64,000 nt of DNA from Ifrita kowaldi (GCA_013398055.1 VZRS01003935.1:62001-126000); one strand, 5' to 3'; counted from the stretch's first letter, positions 25,614-39,560 are shown. Notes: a model not told the origin generated them from the letters alone. Numbers and translations: made by a program.

Positions 25614-27088
25614 GTAAGTCTCTCAGTAGTGAGAATGGTTTGTTCCCTGCTCTGTTTTACTTACTAAAGTATGTAATCTGAAAGTGTGAAGTAGCTATTG
25701 TGATCTGGAGTTTTTATATAATGAAAGGTTTTTTTGGTCTCCATCTAAATGCCAGGTATTCTATTATATCCTGCCACGAACTGCTGTGATTTCATTAAAC
25801 TGTGAGCTGCTGCTTTATTTTATATGCAAAATCCTCTCAGAAACAACAGAGGTGTCTTGTTGCAAGAGCTTAGATTTGCCTACAGGACTCATTTCCTGGA
25901 GACCTCTAGGTTTATCTACCTAGTTTCACTTCACTCTGATGCACATGAGAAGAAGGGCTGGGGGTGAATAGTCTGGTTGGCTCAGCAGGCAATGTCTTCA
26001 GAATTGCCTTTTCCTGGGATCATTTTACGAGCTGAGCTGAGCTTAAGCTGAGGGCTGAAGTTATGTGACATTGCTACCAGAAAACATGAAGGCTTTCCAG
26101 TGAAGGTCCAACCTCTGATCAGGGAAGTCACTTGTCTACAGGAAAGATGTTGACTCAAATCCAGGCATGATGTTTGGGCCTAGGTTAGGAAAAGAGATGT
26201 TTATTAGAGATTTGTCCCAATGAGGATGCTTTTTTCTGCCCACTGAAAGGCAAGGAAAATCTCCTTGTTCCCTGTGACCCTGTGCCTTGGGAGGGTTGTC
26301 CTGCTCCAAGCCACAGATATTGTGCTCCTCCCAGTGAGGTGCAGGGATGACTGTCAAGGACTGCCACAGACTCTTGGGAAGCAGCACCTACCACAGTAGG
26401 TGAAAAGTCAGGACTCTGGTGCAGCTCATTGCTCCAGTGGGTGATGGGACAGAGTTGCAAACATAGCTACAGTCCAGTTGTCTCATGTATCGGCTCCTCT
26501 CTGCTTCCTGTCATCACAAAAATGAGCAGAAGCAGAGGGGAAGTTCTTATCCGGATACAGGGTTGGACCACAGATATCTCCCAGTCTGGATTTGGGGATT
26601 TGCCCGTGATCTCTAATGCAAAGGGAGTGTTTTGTCACTTTATGTTCATAGCTGAGCCATTCAGCAGCACTGTTGAAGTGACTCACAGCAGTGCTGAGAT
26701 CGTGACTCACTGCTGCATCCTCTCTGGAAAGACACTAATCCTCCTTTCCTGCTGCTTGGGCTGGTTTGGGAACCACAACATTAAGCACTGAAAGGCACAT
26801 TTATTAAATGACACATGCCAGGACTGGGTTTTGTTTGTAACAGCGAGGAAGTACTTTGTGGCCTCTCTGCTGTGGACTAGACGCTGACACATCTGGCACC
26901 CAGGCACCAGAGGATGGAGGGATATGGGCATTTGTTTCTCTGGTTAGGTCTGGGTGTCAAGCCTATTTCAGTCAGTGAGTCTTTGGGCTGGGTTCCAGAG
27001 TTTTTCTTAACTACCAACATCTGTCAGATGTCAGCTCCCTGCATCCACCCTTCCTGGTCATGCTATTTTAAGGCACTTTTATTTTGAA

Positions 27089-27120
27089 TACTACTACTAC
27101 TACTACTACTACTGCTACTA
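27089..27120. repeat. TAC trinucleotide microsatellite
   Basis: About ten and a half copies of TAC with one interruption (TGC) near the right end. It is likely to vary in length between individuals. Confidence 0.95.
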
Positions 27121-30100
27121 ATAAAACCCTCATAGATTTTTCTCTGAGTAATTTGTGCTCAAGGGACTTGGAAGTCCACAGGTTTCCTCCTGACCAATGG
27201 CAGGATGTGGTTTATCCACTAGGAGTCATCCAACCTTTTGCCACTCAGGCAGTCTGGCCAAAAGCCTTTGGGATTGCTTGTGGAGCTGCAGGAGCTGTGC
27301 CCCATGAATGTAGTAAGTGGTACCTCTGCTTTCATTGACTGTTGGTGCAGCTCTTGCCCTAAGTGGGATATTTCTCTTCTAAACCAACGCTTGTTGTTGC
27401 TGTGGTCTCTTGGAGCCTTAGCTAGAGCAGGAATTATCTTGCATGCTCTTCATGCCTACAGACATTTGAAGAAGGTATCGTTATCAGAGCTGATCTCTCT
27501 TGGGCTCCAGTTACAAGCAGTGGAGGGAGCAGGCATTGCTGGATGTGATTTACCTGACATGCTTCATCTTTCCTCCTTAGGATGAAGAAGTTTTGTCCTG
27601 GTGATACCTGTTTCTCGCAGTAATTTGTAAAATAGCTCATGAAGAGTCTGTACTGAGTCAGGTGACCAACACCCACATTCACTTAATAAATACACTCTCA
27701 AGAAGAAATTATTCCATGGAAACGCCGGTTAACTCCATTACCACAACTCTCTCCCAGGGCTTGGCCTTTGCATATTTTTTAATTAATTAGGGGCATGGTA
27801 ATTCTCTTTTTTTAACCAGCAGAGTAATGTATGTGTGGTTTCTTCTTCCTTGAGGGAGGGAGGCACATTTTTACTACTGTCCAGCACTGGTGTGGCTGCA
27901 CTGATTCACTCAGCTGTGCCAGTGTTTCTAATTATAGCTGTTAAAAAATCACAGAAGGTTTTCAAACAACTCATCTGTGCAAGTACCTACACACAACCTT
28001 AACTGGAGGAATGACCTCTGCCTTAAGCCTCATTAGGGCACCAGAATGTGCAAGTTTCAACAATTTCTATTCCTAAAATATGGAGGGATGTGAGACAGGA
28101 TCCTTTCTAATGAGGAGAATGGGTTTGCAATGTTTGCTTTGTATTTTAAAAAGTTTAGAAGTCTTGGAAGAAAAATTGTTGCAAATCAGATACCAACTTT
28201 TCAAGGTGGGAGGGATCTTCAGTTTTGCTTGTTGTTGAAGTTTTTGAGTATTGTTTTCAGGGTGAACACTGATAAAATTAAAACCAGCCTAATTTTTTCT
28301 TAACAAGTGTCTTTTATGAAGCAGAATGGTGATAAAGCAAGTGGTGGTAAGGCAAAATCAATCTCCACAACAGTCTCATTTTTGAAGCTTTCTAGTGTTA
28401 CAGGAAAAAGCGTAAAATAGAAATCAATGTTAATTTAAAAAATATTATCCCCCTAAAATATTAAATAATGATGTAGTTTAAAAGCAGAAGAAGTGTAAGG
28501 TTGGTATTTTACTGAAGTGCTGTACAGCCCTGCTTCCTGTGACAGGTGAAATTGGAGGCTGGGCATGTGCCACGCAGGAATGGTCAGGGCATCCTGTGAG
28601 CCTGAAGAGAGCTCACGAGGCCCTGCTTCCTACCAGTGTTTCATATGGATTTTGTTTTCACATGAAACCATGTAAAGGTGGTGTAGCAGATGTTGGACTT
28701 CCAGCCATTAACAATTTTCACCTTTGATGGCACAAGGCTGTTCCATCCCACAGAAACACGAGTTCGCTTGAAGTCCCACGCTGCCCATATGCCTGCATTT
28801 CAAAGTTTGTTACCTTATTAACTGGTGAAATATGTTCATTATAATAGTAGCAATGAGAAGTATTTAAGTGCACCTCAAGCAGTCAAACCCCAAAGACTTA
28901 AATCTGCAAAACCCATCTGCTCCTAACTCAGGAACTCGCATAAAATATGAAGGTGCAAAGGATTCCTATATTAAGTTTTGCAAGCACTCACTTTCAATGC
29001 TGGGGACATTGGAATTTCACTTGAAAGTGCAAGACAAGCCTACTTTTTTTTATTTTGATCTTCAGTTTGACTGGGCATTATGAGTTCATGGGTCCTGTCC
29101 ACTTCTGCTTGAGTTGATAATTCAATTCTGAAAACACTCTAAGTGCTCTCTAAGTTCTAGAAATTTTGGGTTCAGTTCCTTTCTCAAACTGAGAACTCTC
29201 AGTGGTGCCTGCAAGTCCATTTTGTGAGAAAGGTGGCTATATCAAGTATTAACTTTAAAAATAACTATTTGGATCTGGGACTCCCAAAGGTTGGAGATGT
29301 TTCCTTGCAGATGAAAATAATGCATCATTCAAAACACGGGTCTTAATGACTGAGTAAATTTGCTCTGCCTCAAATATGTGTAAGACTACCAATTTAAAAA
29401 GTAAGATTTTTTTTTTTAGGACTGTGGGGAAACTCCTCCTTCCCTTTAAGAGGCAGCATGTCCTCTACTGGAAGACATTTTTCTTTTAAAACAGCAAATA
29501 ACATTTATAATAAATATCTAGGTTTGGAGTATGCCTTAGTTGCTGGAGCTGCCACTTTTCTGAGCAGTGTGAACTCCAAGCTTTTAAATAAACTGAGAAT
29601 TATTAAAAAAAATGAGAATGCTTTCATTGTAATCAGGTAAATTTTCCTCCCTTCAAAAATCTATTACCAACAAATAAACAAAAAAATTCTGTCAAAAGAA
29701 GTAATAAATGTTAAGTTTCTCCTCTGATTTGTTTTTCATATGGGATATTTCTCTTGTGCCTGTAGCTGCCCTTTATGTGCAGAAAGATGCCATGATCTGG
29801 AGGCTTGGATGCTGACTTGGTTGCAAGATAACCTGGGTTCTCTTCCCACAGGTTTCCCAGCTATTGCATCAAAGAAATGGCAGCAAAAAAAGCAAAAAAG
29901 TGATGACTCAAAATGCAGAAAAAAATCAGGATAGAAATTAATTTGTTCATCTTTGATACCAAGCTTTTCTTCAACACCTACCCTGATGCCTTTGCTGCAA
30001 GGAGGGGTGGATGTGTCATGCTTGTAGCAAGGCTGTGTCAAGGCAGAGCTTTGTGGTTTTTTAAGAGCTGTTTTAAACTGTTCTGGAAGTCTGTTTCTTG

Positions 30101-31913
30101 CCACAGAAAATCTAATCACACTGTTCTTTGCACGAGTGGTTTAGAGAACCCCTCTGTATCTTTCAACATGGAAATGCTCTTTGCATTTACACTGCCCAGC
30201 AGTGGTGTAGTGCACAGAGGAAAATGCAGCAGGAGGAACAACCTCCTCTTACCTGCCATCCTGGCCAGCTGACCTACGACTTTTTTTCCCCCTTTTCTAT
30301 GTTTAAATCTTGTTTTTTGGTGGTTTGCAGATACTTGTCTTTCTTCCCACATAAATTCCAACAGTATGACCAGATGTCTACTTCATTTCTCTCAACACCC
30401 TTTGCAGCCCTAATCCGAAATGTTAACACCAGCCACGAAAGGATCACATCCTCGTCATGCAAATTACCTCAAGCAGATAGCCAAAACATTATCTCATGCT
30501 GGCCTAGATGTTACAATGCTTGCAGCTAAAATGCTCCCTCAGGATCCTGGGCAGATGTCTCTGGGCTTTTTGGCTGTTCTCTGGGATGGGCAAAGACAAG
30601 GCTCTGTCATTTCCTCGTGGAGGAAATGTGTTGTTGGAACGCAGGCTACCGTAAGACCAAAAATATATTTCTTGGTTGCACCTTCACCCAGAGGGATGCA
30701 GATACCTGCCATGGAGGATGTCCCTAAAGAGGAAGACTTCATTTAAGTGGATTTTGCGAGGGAGAAGATGATCACGTTGGTATCAGCCCAGCTGAAAAAC
30801 TTGCTGTTTGGAAATCCTGCCACCTTCAGGGGCCGTTCTGCCTGTGGGCAGTGGGAGCAGAGCAGTCCAGGGCTCACTGGCAGCAACTTGGAAGAGCACG
30901 AGGTTTATGCACTGAGAAACTGAGTCTTTAACTCACCTTGATAAATTCTTGAAGGTTGGGTGCTGGGCTGTGGCTGTGATACATGCTCTGCTCACCTACC
31001 TCTGGCCTGCTCATCTTCCTTATTTTTTACTTTTTATGTGTGTTTTTCTATTTGTAAAGCTTTTAACTACATTAAACTTTCTGAGATTCACGATCAGAAA
31101 GTGCTGCTTAAAAATTGAGTTGTTCTTCCTGCTACTTGATTATTTTTTTTTTCCCAAGGCCTGGGTGGGATTAGAAGTTTGAATTTGCGTGCTGAAGTTG
31201 TATTATTGTTTTGGGTTTTTTTTTCCTAACCACTTCCACATGCAATCAGGTTTTATTGCCAGCTGCTCGCCATGGTTGGTCTCTGGGGATTGTAGGCTCC
31301 TGTTTGTTGTTAAACTCATAGCAGTTGTTTAGTTTAATTTTTTTCAAATCCTAATTTGTAGGGTTTGGATTTCCACCAGTTGTCTTTACCCAGCCAGTGG
31401 TGGGCAATGGAATAAGCAATCATGTGTAAGAAGGGCTCATCAGAACCTCAAATTCCTCTAGAGGGAGAAATCGGCAAGTTTATCACCACCCTCACATCCT
31501 TTCTGTATTAAAATTAAGTATCTTGGAATTTTTCACTTCCCATGGAGCAGGAATATGAAATTTCGTTTAATTAATAAGAGAAACATTTTTAATTCACAAT
31601 TTTAAACAGAAAAGGACAGGGCTCCCCGTGATGATTGCAGCAGGGAGCCTGTGAGCCCAGACATGCTGCTCACCAGGGAGGCTCCCAGGGAGGCCAGGAG
31701 CTAGCAGGAAACCAGCCAGGTTTCCCTAGGAAGTGTGTTTGCTCGCTGTTAGAAGATTTGATTCAATCAATCTGTTCCTGCAGAATATATATGCATATTT
31801 TTCAGGAACTGGCATTTTCCTATGGAAAAAAAGAAAAGGTTTTGCTGAGTTAAAATTGGAGGTTAGTGAGCAAGCTTTGCTAGCTGCATTGGTGAGAAAG
31901 CCACATGTACTTC

Positions 31914-31934
31914 GTAAATGTATGTAAATGTATG
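31914..31934. repeat. 10-bp-period tandem repeat, about two copies
   Basis: GTAAATGTAT is repeated twice in a row, followed by a further G. It is a minor slippage product. Confidence 0.7.
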
Positions 31935-33378
31935 ACAATCTAACACACAGTTAGGCAGCTGTACCAGACCTCTAAAATGGGGCCTATGGATGCCTTGAAA
32001 TTCTCCTTAAGGATTTTTGTATTGTTATCTGTCCACCTAAAGCTAGCACTGAAATGAGCAGAGAATTGGGATAATTTTCTACCTTGCAGGGAAAGGCTTA
32101 TGGAAATAAGAAAGCAAAAGAAGAAGTCAAAGCCAGATATGGTGAGAACATGTGTACCCTCTGCAACTCTGCATATTCAGTGGGATAGCTGTGGGTCCTG
32201 TGCATTTCCCTCCCTGTGGAGATTATTCTTTTAAAACAACATTCTGATTGTGGGCTTGATCCCATGGTGCCAATAGCTGGAAGACTTAAGGAATTGGGTG
32301 TCTGCTCTGGATTTAACATCAGTTATTGGTACCAGGTGACAGAGCCCTGAGCACTGGCTGCACTTTCAGCAGCCTGAGGGCTGTGCTTTCCCCAGAGAGC
32401 TGCCAATGTTTTGGAGGCCAGTGGCCAAGCTGCTGTGGCACCAGCATGGGCACCGCGGGAGGGACGAAGTGGTGGTGAAAAGAAGAGCTTGGGGCTGAGT
32501 GGGGTAGCATGGCCAATGTTCAGCCCCTCAGGAACTCCCAATGGATATTCCAGAGGATGGCACATGGAAGGGCTTGAGTAAAATCAGGGCAGAAACAGAG
32601 TGTCTGGTGCCAGGCACCAGAGAAGAGCTGAAGCAATTTCTCCTGTCCTGGCAGGTATTATGGACAAAAGCCTGTAGGTCCCATGCACTATCCCTGTCTG
32701 GGAATTTAAACACCAACAAAAAAAAGATTTTTTTTCACACAGGCTGTTAAACAGAGATGAATTCTTGCAAGGGTTTGCAAATGGACACTTTTTTGCCCTG
32801 TGCTTGCTAAGAAGACTCTCTGTAGGAACAAAAACCTGTGGTAAGGAAGGAAAGGGTTTAAATACTGAGTGAGCTCTGGAGATCCTGCAGCATTTCCTAC
32901 CCTTGCCCTCATCATCTTGCCCTGTTACTGTGGCTGCAGGCTTTTCTAGAGGAAAACTGGGCTTACATGGGGCTGCACATCCAGTGCTCCCAGCTCCATT
33001 TTGCAGGGAGGGAAGAGGAGCTGTGGTGGTGGAGTATGAAGCCCGTATATGGCTCTGTTTGGTAAGGCAAATGTGGGCGGGAGGAGTAAGACTAGAGCTC
33101 TAATTCTTTGTGTGTGGAAGTGATGAGGAGACTGAGCCCCTGGGAAGACAGAGCAGTGTCACTGGCTGATGTGAAGGTTTTACTGTTTCATAATTAGATG
33201 AAGTCATCTAGTTTCTAGATGCAGGAAATAAAAGACTCTTTGACTTTCTGAGTTTTTGCACACATAAAGCTGTTGCATTCATTGTCCTGGCTGAAGAGAG
33301 CTGTGTTTAGTGCTCAGCTGGAGCTTGGTTTGTATTTCAGTGGAAACACGTCTCCTTTGGAAATCCCTTGTCCCATAG

Positions 33379-33460
33379 CACTGAGCCCCACCAGTGACTC
33401 AGGGCTGACTCAGAAGAGAAAGTTCCACTCGCTGAATCAGCCTCAGAGCAGTGGGACAAG
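33379..33460 (+). CDS. candidate coding exon 2 of the chain (82 nt)
   Basis: Seen: acceptor CCCTTGTCCCATAG ending 33378 and a good donor, AAG|GTGAGG, at 33461. Only one frame is open. It carries two bases in, 26 codons and two bases out, with the peptide beginning LSPTSDSGLTQKRKFHSLNQ. The other two frames stop within 20 bases. The phase matches both the exon-like segment before it (25539-25613) and the one after it (39471-39560), where AG plus G makes an Arg codon. The peptide is hydrophilic, Ser/Gln-rich and has a basic patch (QKRK). That would suit a disordered or cytoplasmic region, but composition alone is weak evidence. No family is recognised. Confidence 0.3.
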
Positions 33461-34845
33461 GTGAGGTTTTCCTTGGCTCTCTCCTTCCAAACAGTGATCA
33501 GACCTGCAGATCTACTCCGCTTGCTAGGTGGGATGAGGTCACAGCTCAGGAGGCTGAAGTCACATCAGAACATATTTGTAATGAGAAAAAAAAGACATTT
33601 TCACAGACTTGCTTGTTTGTCCAGGATGTAGAAGGAGGTTTGATGCAGGGCACCCAGACTTGGAGCTCTCTGGATACTTATTTTAGAATTTTCTAGAGGG
33701 AAATCGTCATTCACACTTCAGAGATGAGAAGACACACATACACTTTGGAGTCTTTTAATTGAACTATTATTCTAATATTCTGTCTGACTCATATTCTGTT
33801 TTCCCTGTATGAGTCTCCTTCACAATGGTGGGTTTTGAGTTTTGTGGACTTGTTTATTTTTTTAACTCACCATTATATCAGCTGCTGTGCTTCTCAGAGG
33901 GAGAAGTGGAAGATGTTAAAAGTTATTTTATGACTATTTAAGAGCTAGTGTATTACTCACCTTTCTAAAATAAAAGTCATATAATGAATTATGCGGAATG
34001 ATGCTGAAAAAGGTAATTTTAAGTTGAAACTTCACAAAGAAATTTTGTCAGATCTGTTATTCTGCAAAACATTTCCCTGCAAAGGTGACTGAGAGAAGAT
34101 CCTTAATACAGTATTTGACTACATCTGCATGGAGTGGGCTCCTTCAGCAGCAGACCAAGTAATCGTGTCCCTCTCACTCCTGCCATCTGTGACTGCAGCA
34201 AAAAGAGTTGAATATTTGCTCCCCATGTATTTAATGCCTCGATAAATTTTCACTGGGCACTGCTGACCCTGTCAGCCATCTGTTTTTAGTACTGGGCTGC
34301 CACACCGTGGCCTCCTTCAGAAACCTGGAGAATGGGAGGAGGTAGGGGGAATATCAAGCTGATAACAAGAATGAGCTAATACAAATGTCATGACTCAGTT
34401 TACAGTGTCTGTTAATTCCTTACTGGCTGGGGAAGCAGAGTTTTATTTTGTACAAACCACAGGAAACAAACATGAAAACACAGAAAAAAAAGAAGTAGGA
34501 AACCCCTCAGTTAACTAACAAAAAGTTCTTTCAAGAAATTGATAAAGGAGTTTGTATGGAAGTAGAAGAATTTTCTCTGATTTACTAATAATTGCTTTAT
34601 TTTCTTTGCTACTTCCTCTTTTCTCCCTAGATACAGACTACTAAGATTTGAAGCTTTTTCCGTTTAGATGAGCTCACACTGGGAGGATGTTCAGGGTGGA
34701 GGTTTGGTTTTGTGCTGCTGGTTAATGGAAGCACAGCCACTCCTCAGGCAGTGGAGAAATCCTGTTTTGATCCAGGCCTGGAACCTGTGTGGTCTTAAAT
34801 TTCAACTTAAGTGTTCCTTCATGCAGGTTCTGCCTTTGTAAAGTG

Positions 34846-35020
34846 TCATGGAATGGTTTGGGGTGGAAGGGACAGTAAAAACCATCTTGTTCCAAACTGC
34901 CTGTCATCAGCAAGGGTGCCACCCACTATCCCAGGTTGCTCAGAGCCCCATCCAGCCTGGTCTTGAACACTTCCAGGGATGGGGCAGCCACAGCTTCTCT
35001 GGGCACCCTGTTCCACCAGG
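34846..35020 (-). mobile_element. CR1 LINE 3' end fragment
   Basis: The plus strand reads TCATGGAATGGTTTGGGGTG, GAAGGGACAG, CCCAGGTTGCTCAGAGCCCC, ATCCAGCCTGGTCTTGAACA, CTTCCAGGGATGGGGCAGCC and ACAGCTTCTCTGGGCACCC. This is the complement of the CR1 3' untranslated end. It is 5'-truncated and dead. The short open frame crossing it (34848-35123) is a repeat shadow. Confidence 0.95.
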
Positions 35021-38000
35021 AGGGAGATGGGAATGGGCTCGACTTCATCCTTTAGGATCCTTCTCGGATTATTACTTTGTAACCACGATAAAATGCAGGG
35101 GCTTTTGCTGCCCTACAGGTTGAGATTTTGACACCCTTTACTCCGCTATGACTTCCTCATTCCTGTAAAATAATCCACAGCAGGTAGTCAGTCCTGGAGA
35201 CTTCTAATGCACCTGACCCTGAGAGCCTTCTGTGACAAATAATCTGGGACAAAATCTGACAGTGTCAAACACTCTGATTTTCTGACGTTTCAAATATGCA
35301 CTTCAGACCATCAGGAACTCTTAAATGACAGAGAGGATTTAGGAAGTTTGGACTTTAGTGGTGTTACATGCCTCCAGTCAGACAAGATGTGTTGGTTCAA
35401 TAATATGAATTAATGCCACGTAAGGAAGCAGAATGGTAGGAAGATGAACTCTGTCTGCAAGAAAAGACTGCTTAAATCTTAAAAATAATTTCATGTGATT
35501 GTATGTCAGGTTTAGGTCTATTATTTTATATAATCATCTGTGATAGGAATGTTTTGTACCTGCTTGTTCTAAGAATAAGCATCCTGTGCACTTTGATTTG
35601 TCATCGTGTAAAGAGTCTGATGTTGTTTACAGTAGATGGATGTGAAATATATTTCTGTGAAAGCTCTGGCATCTTCATTTTAACACTTGCACGTTAGTGC
35701 TATTAGAGTGGTGAGTGTTTCCTTGGTGAAATTATTGCTTGCTTTGTCGTTGTGCTTATAAGGCTGATTTTATTTAGTTTTAAATTCCAGTGCAGGCGGA
35801 GAAGCACAAGTGACTGCAGCAGTTATTGCATGCAAAACTGTCCCTATTTGGGGAATTTTTATTTAATCTAATTTATTGCCAATTAACACAAACTTCTGGT
35901 CACCTTGGTTCTGATGTTGAAAAAAGGGAGAAAACGAATCAAATAAACACTTTGGTACAAAACCTTCCTGCCCCTTCCCCAGGCTCAGCAGAAGCTTGAT
36001 CAGCATTCACAGGAGCAAAAGTCGGGATGTAACAAATGAGAGCCGGAACTGAAACTGTCATAAAGGGACGTGATGGGGCACCAACTTTCCTGCACGTGTA
36101 TTTTCAATATAAGCAACCACTTTGTGCAATCTAAGAGACGTTTCTTAATGGTCTGTTTATCTGAGAAATGGAGAACAGGTTAATTTTGAAAGGAAAAGTC
36201 CATACCGGGCAAGTATGTGCACTCAAGATCCCAAAAGGAAGTATACAGAGGAAACCAAATTCTGTATTCAGCTCAGTGAGGTTTTTAGGGGCCCTCCTCG
36301 TGAAAATCCCAGTGCAATTAGCCGGAAAAGAGTTTGTCAGAAAAATCTGATGAATTTTTTATGTGGAAATATGCCCATGTGGTATCTTTTTCATGCAATT
36401 TCACAAATAATTAAAAAAAAAAAAATTCCATTTTGGAAAATGTTTCAGAAGAATAAGATGGTGCAAAAAGAAACAGCATATTTTGCTTGAAATTTGATTT
36501 CATCTTTTATATGTGTTCTGTTAGTAAAAATGCGATGAAACTTTCAGCACACAGAGAGAAGCTTTAAGCAGAAAGAAGAGCAAAGCCTTCAGCGTGTATT
36601 GCATTGCTACTGTCATTAATGACTTTCGAAACGGAATAAAACTTAGATGCTTTATGAATTAATGGGAGCAGTTATATTTAATTCCTGAATAACCAGTTTC
36701 CTATATTTCCCTTTGTTAAATAATATAAGAACAGTATATATGAACTAAAGTTAACAATTTATAGAAAATAGTTGAAAATTCCGACTTACTCTCTTTCAAA
36801 GAAACAAATTTTAGAGTTTTTATTCCATGGAAAAGTTCAGAAATCCTCTTTTACCTTTCCTTTTAGAGTAAAACCTCATCGAAAAAGATGGAACTTCCCA
36901 TGAAATAAATGCTAGATTTTGAGAAACTTCACAAAAAAGCCATGAAAAAGTTCAGTTGCCTGCTGGAGAATGGGAGTTGAGTCCTGAAATCTCTGGGCAC
37001 TAATGAGAGACTTCTTGTCTGAATGAAAAAGGAAAGAGAAATCCCATCACTGGGTGCTGGAACATCCCTGGAGGTATCACTCAATGTGTCTTCTGAAATG
37101 CTCATCCCATTGGTCATGTTTGGAGCCCAGAATGTTTGGTGGGGTGTTTGGGGCAAATTGAGGTCATGACACCCATGTTGAAGTCCTACTGGCTTGAGAG
37201 AGAGGGTGCTTGTGTGGGAATGCTGCTATCCCAGCTGATTTAGGGCCCTCTCATCTTCTTCTGCTACAACATCTTCATGGGAGTCTTAAAAGGTTTGGGA
37301 AACATCTGCCAGATGTGTTCTGAGTGTGGGGGATCCCTCCTCGGTGGAAGGAGAGGATACTAAATGGATTGTGAATTTTCTGCTGTTATTTCCCATCTGC
37401 GGTGTCACAGCCAGCAGGGGATGTGGGACCTCTCACTGGTGTGTTTTTCTGTGGTGCCTGCAGCTGAGTTTGACTGGATGTGGGTTCTTTCCAGTCCTGT
37501 ATTGCCATGTTTTTGTTGGAAACCTGTTCCTTCAAACCATATCTTCATCTATTCCAGGGCATTGCTCCAGTCCCGCTCCTGCCTTCTCCCCCAGGAGTTT
37601 TCCCCCGGAACGCAGAGGTTTCTCCTGGATACCTGGTCTCTGGCAGCTTCTGCTGTCAGTGGTTTCTGTTCTTCCAGCAAACTGCCTCCTGGACCTGGGG
37701 TAGGAGACTGACTAGAAGGCAAACCACAGAGAAATAACCTGTGGGTTAATCCAAACACAGAGCTGAAGTGGTGGTGGCTGTAAAATCCATACGGCACGTT
37801 AGAAAAACAGTGAGAGCAACGCCATTTAAAACAGTGTCAGTGTGCCTGGGTGGTGGAAGGAAGGTTGCTACTTACACGCTCCTGGAGAGAGAATAGAGTT
37901 ACACAGGATTTCGGATGGTTTTCCCTGTATCTCCTGCAGTTTAGGTAAATGCTGACTAGAACTGTTTTGCAGTCGGATGAACGCTTGTATTCCTGGCTGA

Positions 38001-39470
38001 AAAGACTGGGAAGCAGAGGCTCCCAGCTCCACTGGGATGTGCTGGTTGCAGTGTGGGTACAGTCCTGATCTGCAGTAGATTCAGAAAACCCCTGTTTGCA
38101 GCATAGCAAAGCAGGGACGGTCCTGGAATCAATTGCAGTAAAGGAATGCTACAAATTCTGGCCCTGCAGTGCTGTACTTCCTCACAATCTGCCCTTCCAG
38201 TGCTTCTATTCAGTAAGTTCATGTCTGAGGAGGTTCCTTGCTTTTCTAAGCAACAAATTTTTCTTGCACTTCTTATCATTCCTATAATGGCTTTTTACAA
38301 TACCCAGCTTCTTTCTTCAGCTGGAAATAGGGCTGTTCAAAGTGTAATTTTGAGAAATACAACTTAAGAAATTTTAACTGACACCACAATGCAGTATGTG
38401 TTCAGTGTCGGCAGTATTTGGTGTGTCACAAAATATTCCTTTGTTGAATTTTACTCTGTCTATCTCATGTCTGTGTTGCTGTCCCAACCCCTTTGCCATC
38501 AGTCAGGCTGATTTAATCAATTTAGAAAACAGGGGAGCACTGGAGGAGTAGTGTGTCAAACCAAGCAAAAGCAGAAGTGGATCTCAAAACTCTATACAAC
38601 ATCTCTAAAGATCTCCTACATCACAGATAATGGCTCTTCAGGATCCTTGTGAATTCAGAGGTGTTGGCAGGTGAGTTTTAGCTTGTTCAAATTTAAGAAA
38701 CAGTGTTACGCAATATATACCACTTGAGAGATTTCTGAAAGAAGGAAGGTGTTAGTAATGATCGTGGGTTATTTCATTTATGTGAGGAGCATCCTGCTGT
38801 GAAGGTGCTACCCTTTGCAGTACTACTTTTTTTAATAATACCAGTGTTTTTTACAGTATGATACTCCCATGTCTTTCTTTTTCACCAAGAAGCCTGTGCC
38901 TGATTTAATGTAGAGGATGGCTCAAAGAAATGCATTTCAGGGTTTCTTAGCAGTGGGCTTTTTTGCAGTGGTGCAAAACAGAGCTAACAACGTTTTATCT
39001 AGAGATAAATGTATGAGACCCATTTTAATTGGCTGAGTGTCATTATGGGTGCAAAAATCCAAAGAGTCACAACTGAATTAAGTAAAGCACCTCACCGCAT
39101 CTTTTGATTTTAAGCCTTAATGCTGATCACTCCTAAATTGGTCCCCATCCACCATGCCCTTTAAAGACTGCAGAGCAAAGACGACCCAGCCAGCAGTGAT
39201 GGCAATCCATGGCTTTTGCTTGGACAGGTCTTCCAACCCTAAGGACTTACAGGCAACTGGGAAAAAGTGTAACTAAGAAGAAAGTTGTTGGGTTTTTGCT
39301 AGGGAATGTATTTGTTTGAATTTACTCAAACTTCTTTCTTCTTCTATTTTGCTGCAAATTATTATTGCCACGTGTTATGTTCTTTGGAGTGTGATCCAAC
39401 AATCTGAGGAAATAGAAGGGTGACTTAAATGCTGTAATGAAAACAAAACTCTCTTTAAATGCCAATATAG
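35021..39470. other. non-coding DNA upstream of candidate exon 3
   Basis: No transposon recognised. AT-rich around 36400-36920. The 37330-37720 part is stop-poor in three plus frames at once, which points to composition rather than coding. Two further splice-like segments lie here, 38170-38212 and 38627-38670, and are discussed in the findings. Confidence 0.5.
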
Positions 39471-39560
39471 GGAGTCTTCCAGTGGAGCTTCTGCTGGACT
39501 CCCTGCAAGGATGGTCCAGCCCCAGGGAGAAAATGTAGCTGAATATGATTATGCAAAAGA
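39471..39560 (+). CDS. candidate coding exon 3 of the chain (90 nt)
   Basis: Seen: acceptor AATATAG ending 39470, with a modest pyrimidine tract, and a donor whose intron side is perfect, GTAAGTG at 39561 (exon side GA). Only one frame is open, carrying one base in, 29 codons and two bases out. The peptide runs from ESSSGASAGL through ARMVQPQ to GENVAEYDYAK. The other frames stop inside the segment. Entry phase fits 33379-33460 and exit phase fits 40599-40643, where GA plus A makes a Glu codon. The peptide is small-residue-rich and then acidic with two tyrosines. I do not recognise it. This is the most protein-like of the exon-like segments, but conservation has not been checked. Confidence 0.35.

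Larger units (their letters stand above)
20067..34845. other. non-coding DNA with two exon-like segments
   Basis: No transposon recognised. It holds the 29-bp-period duplication at 22037-22082, the TAC microsatellite at 27089-27120, a 10-bp-period repeat at 31914-31934, and the exon-like segments 25539-25613 and 33379-33460. The stretch 32320-33110 is G+C-rich with overlapping open frames on both strands. All the rest shows ordinary stop density. Confidence 0.55.
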
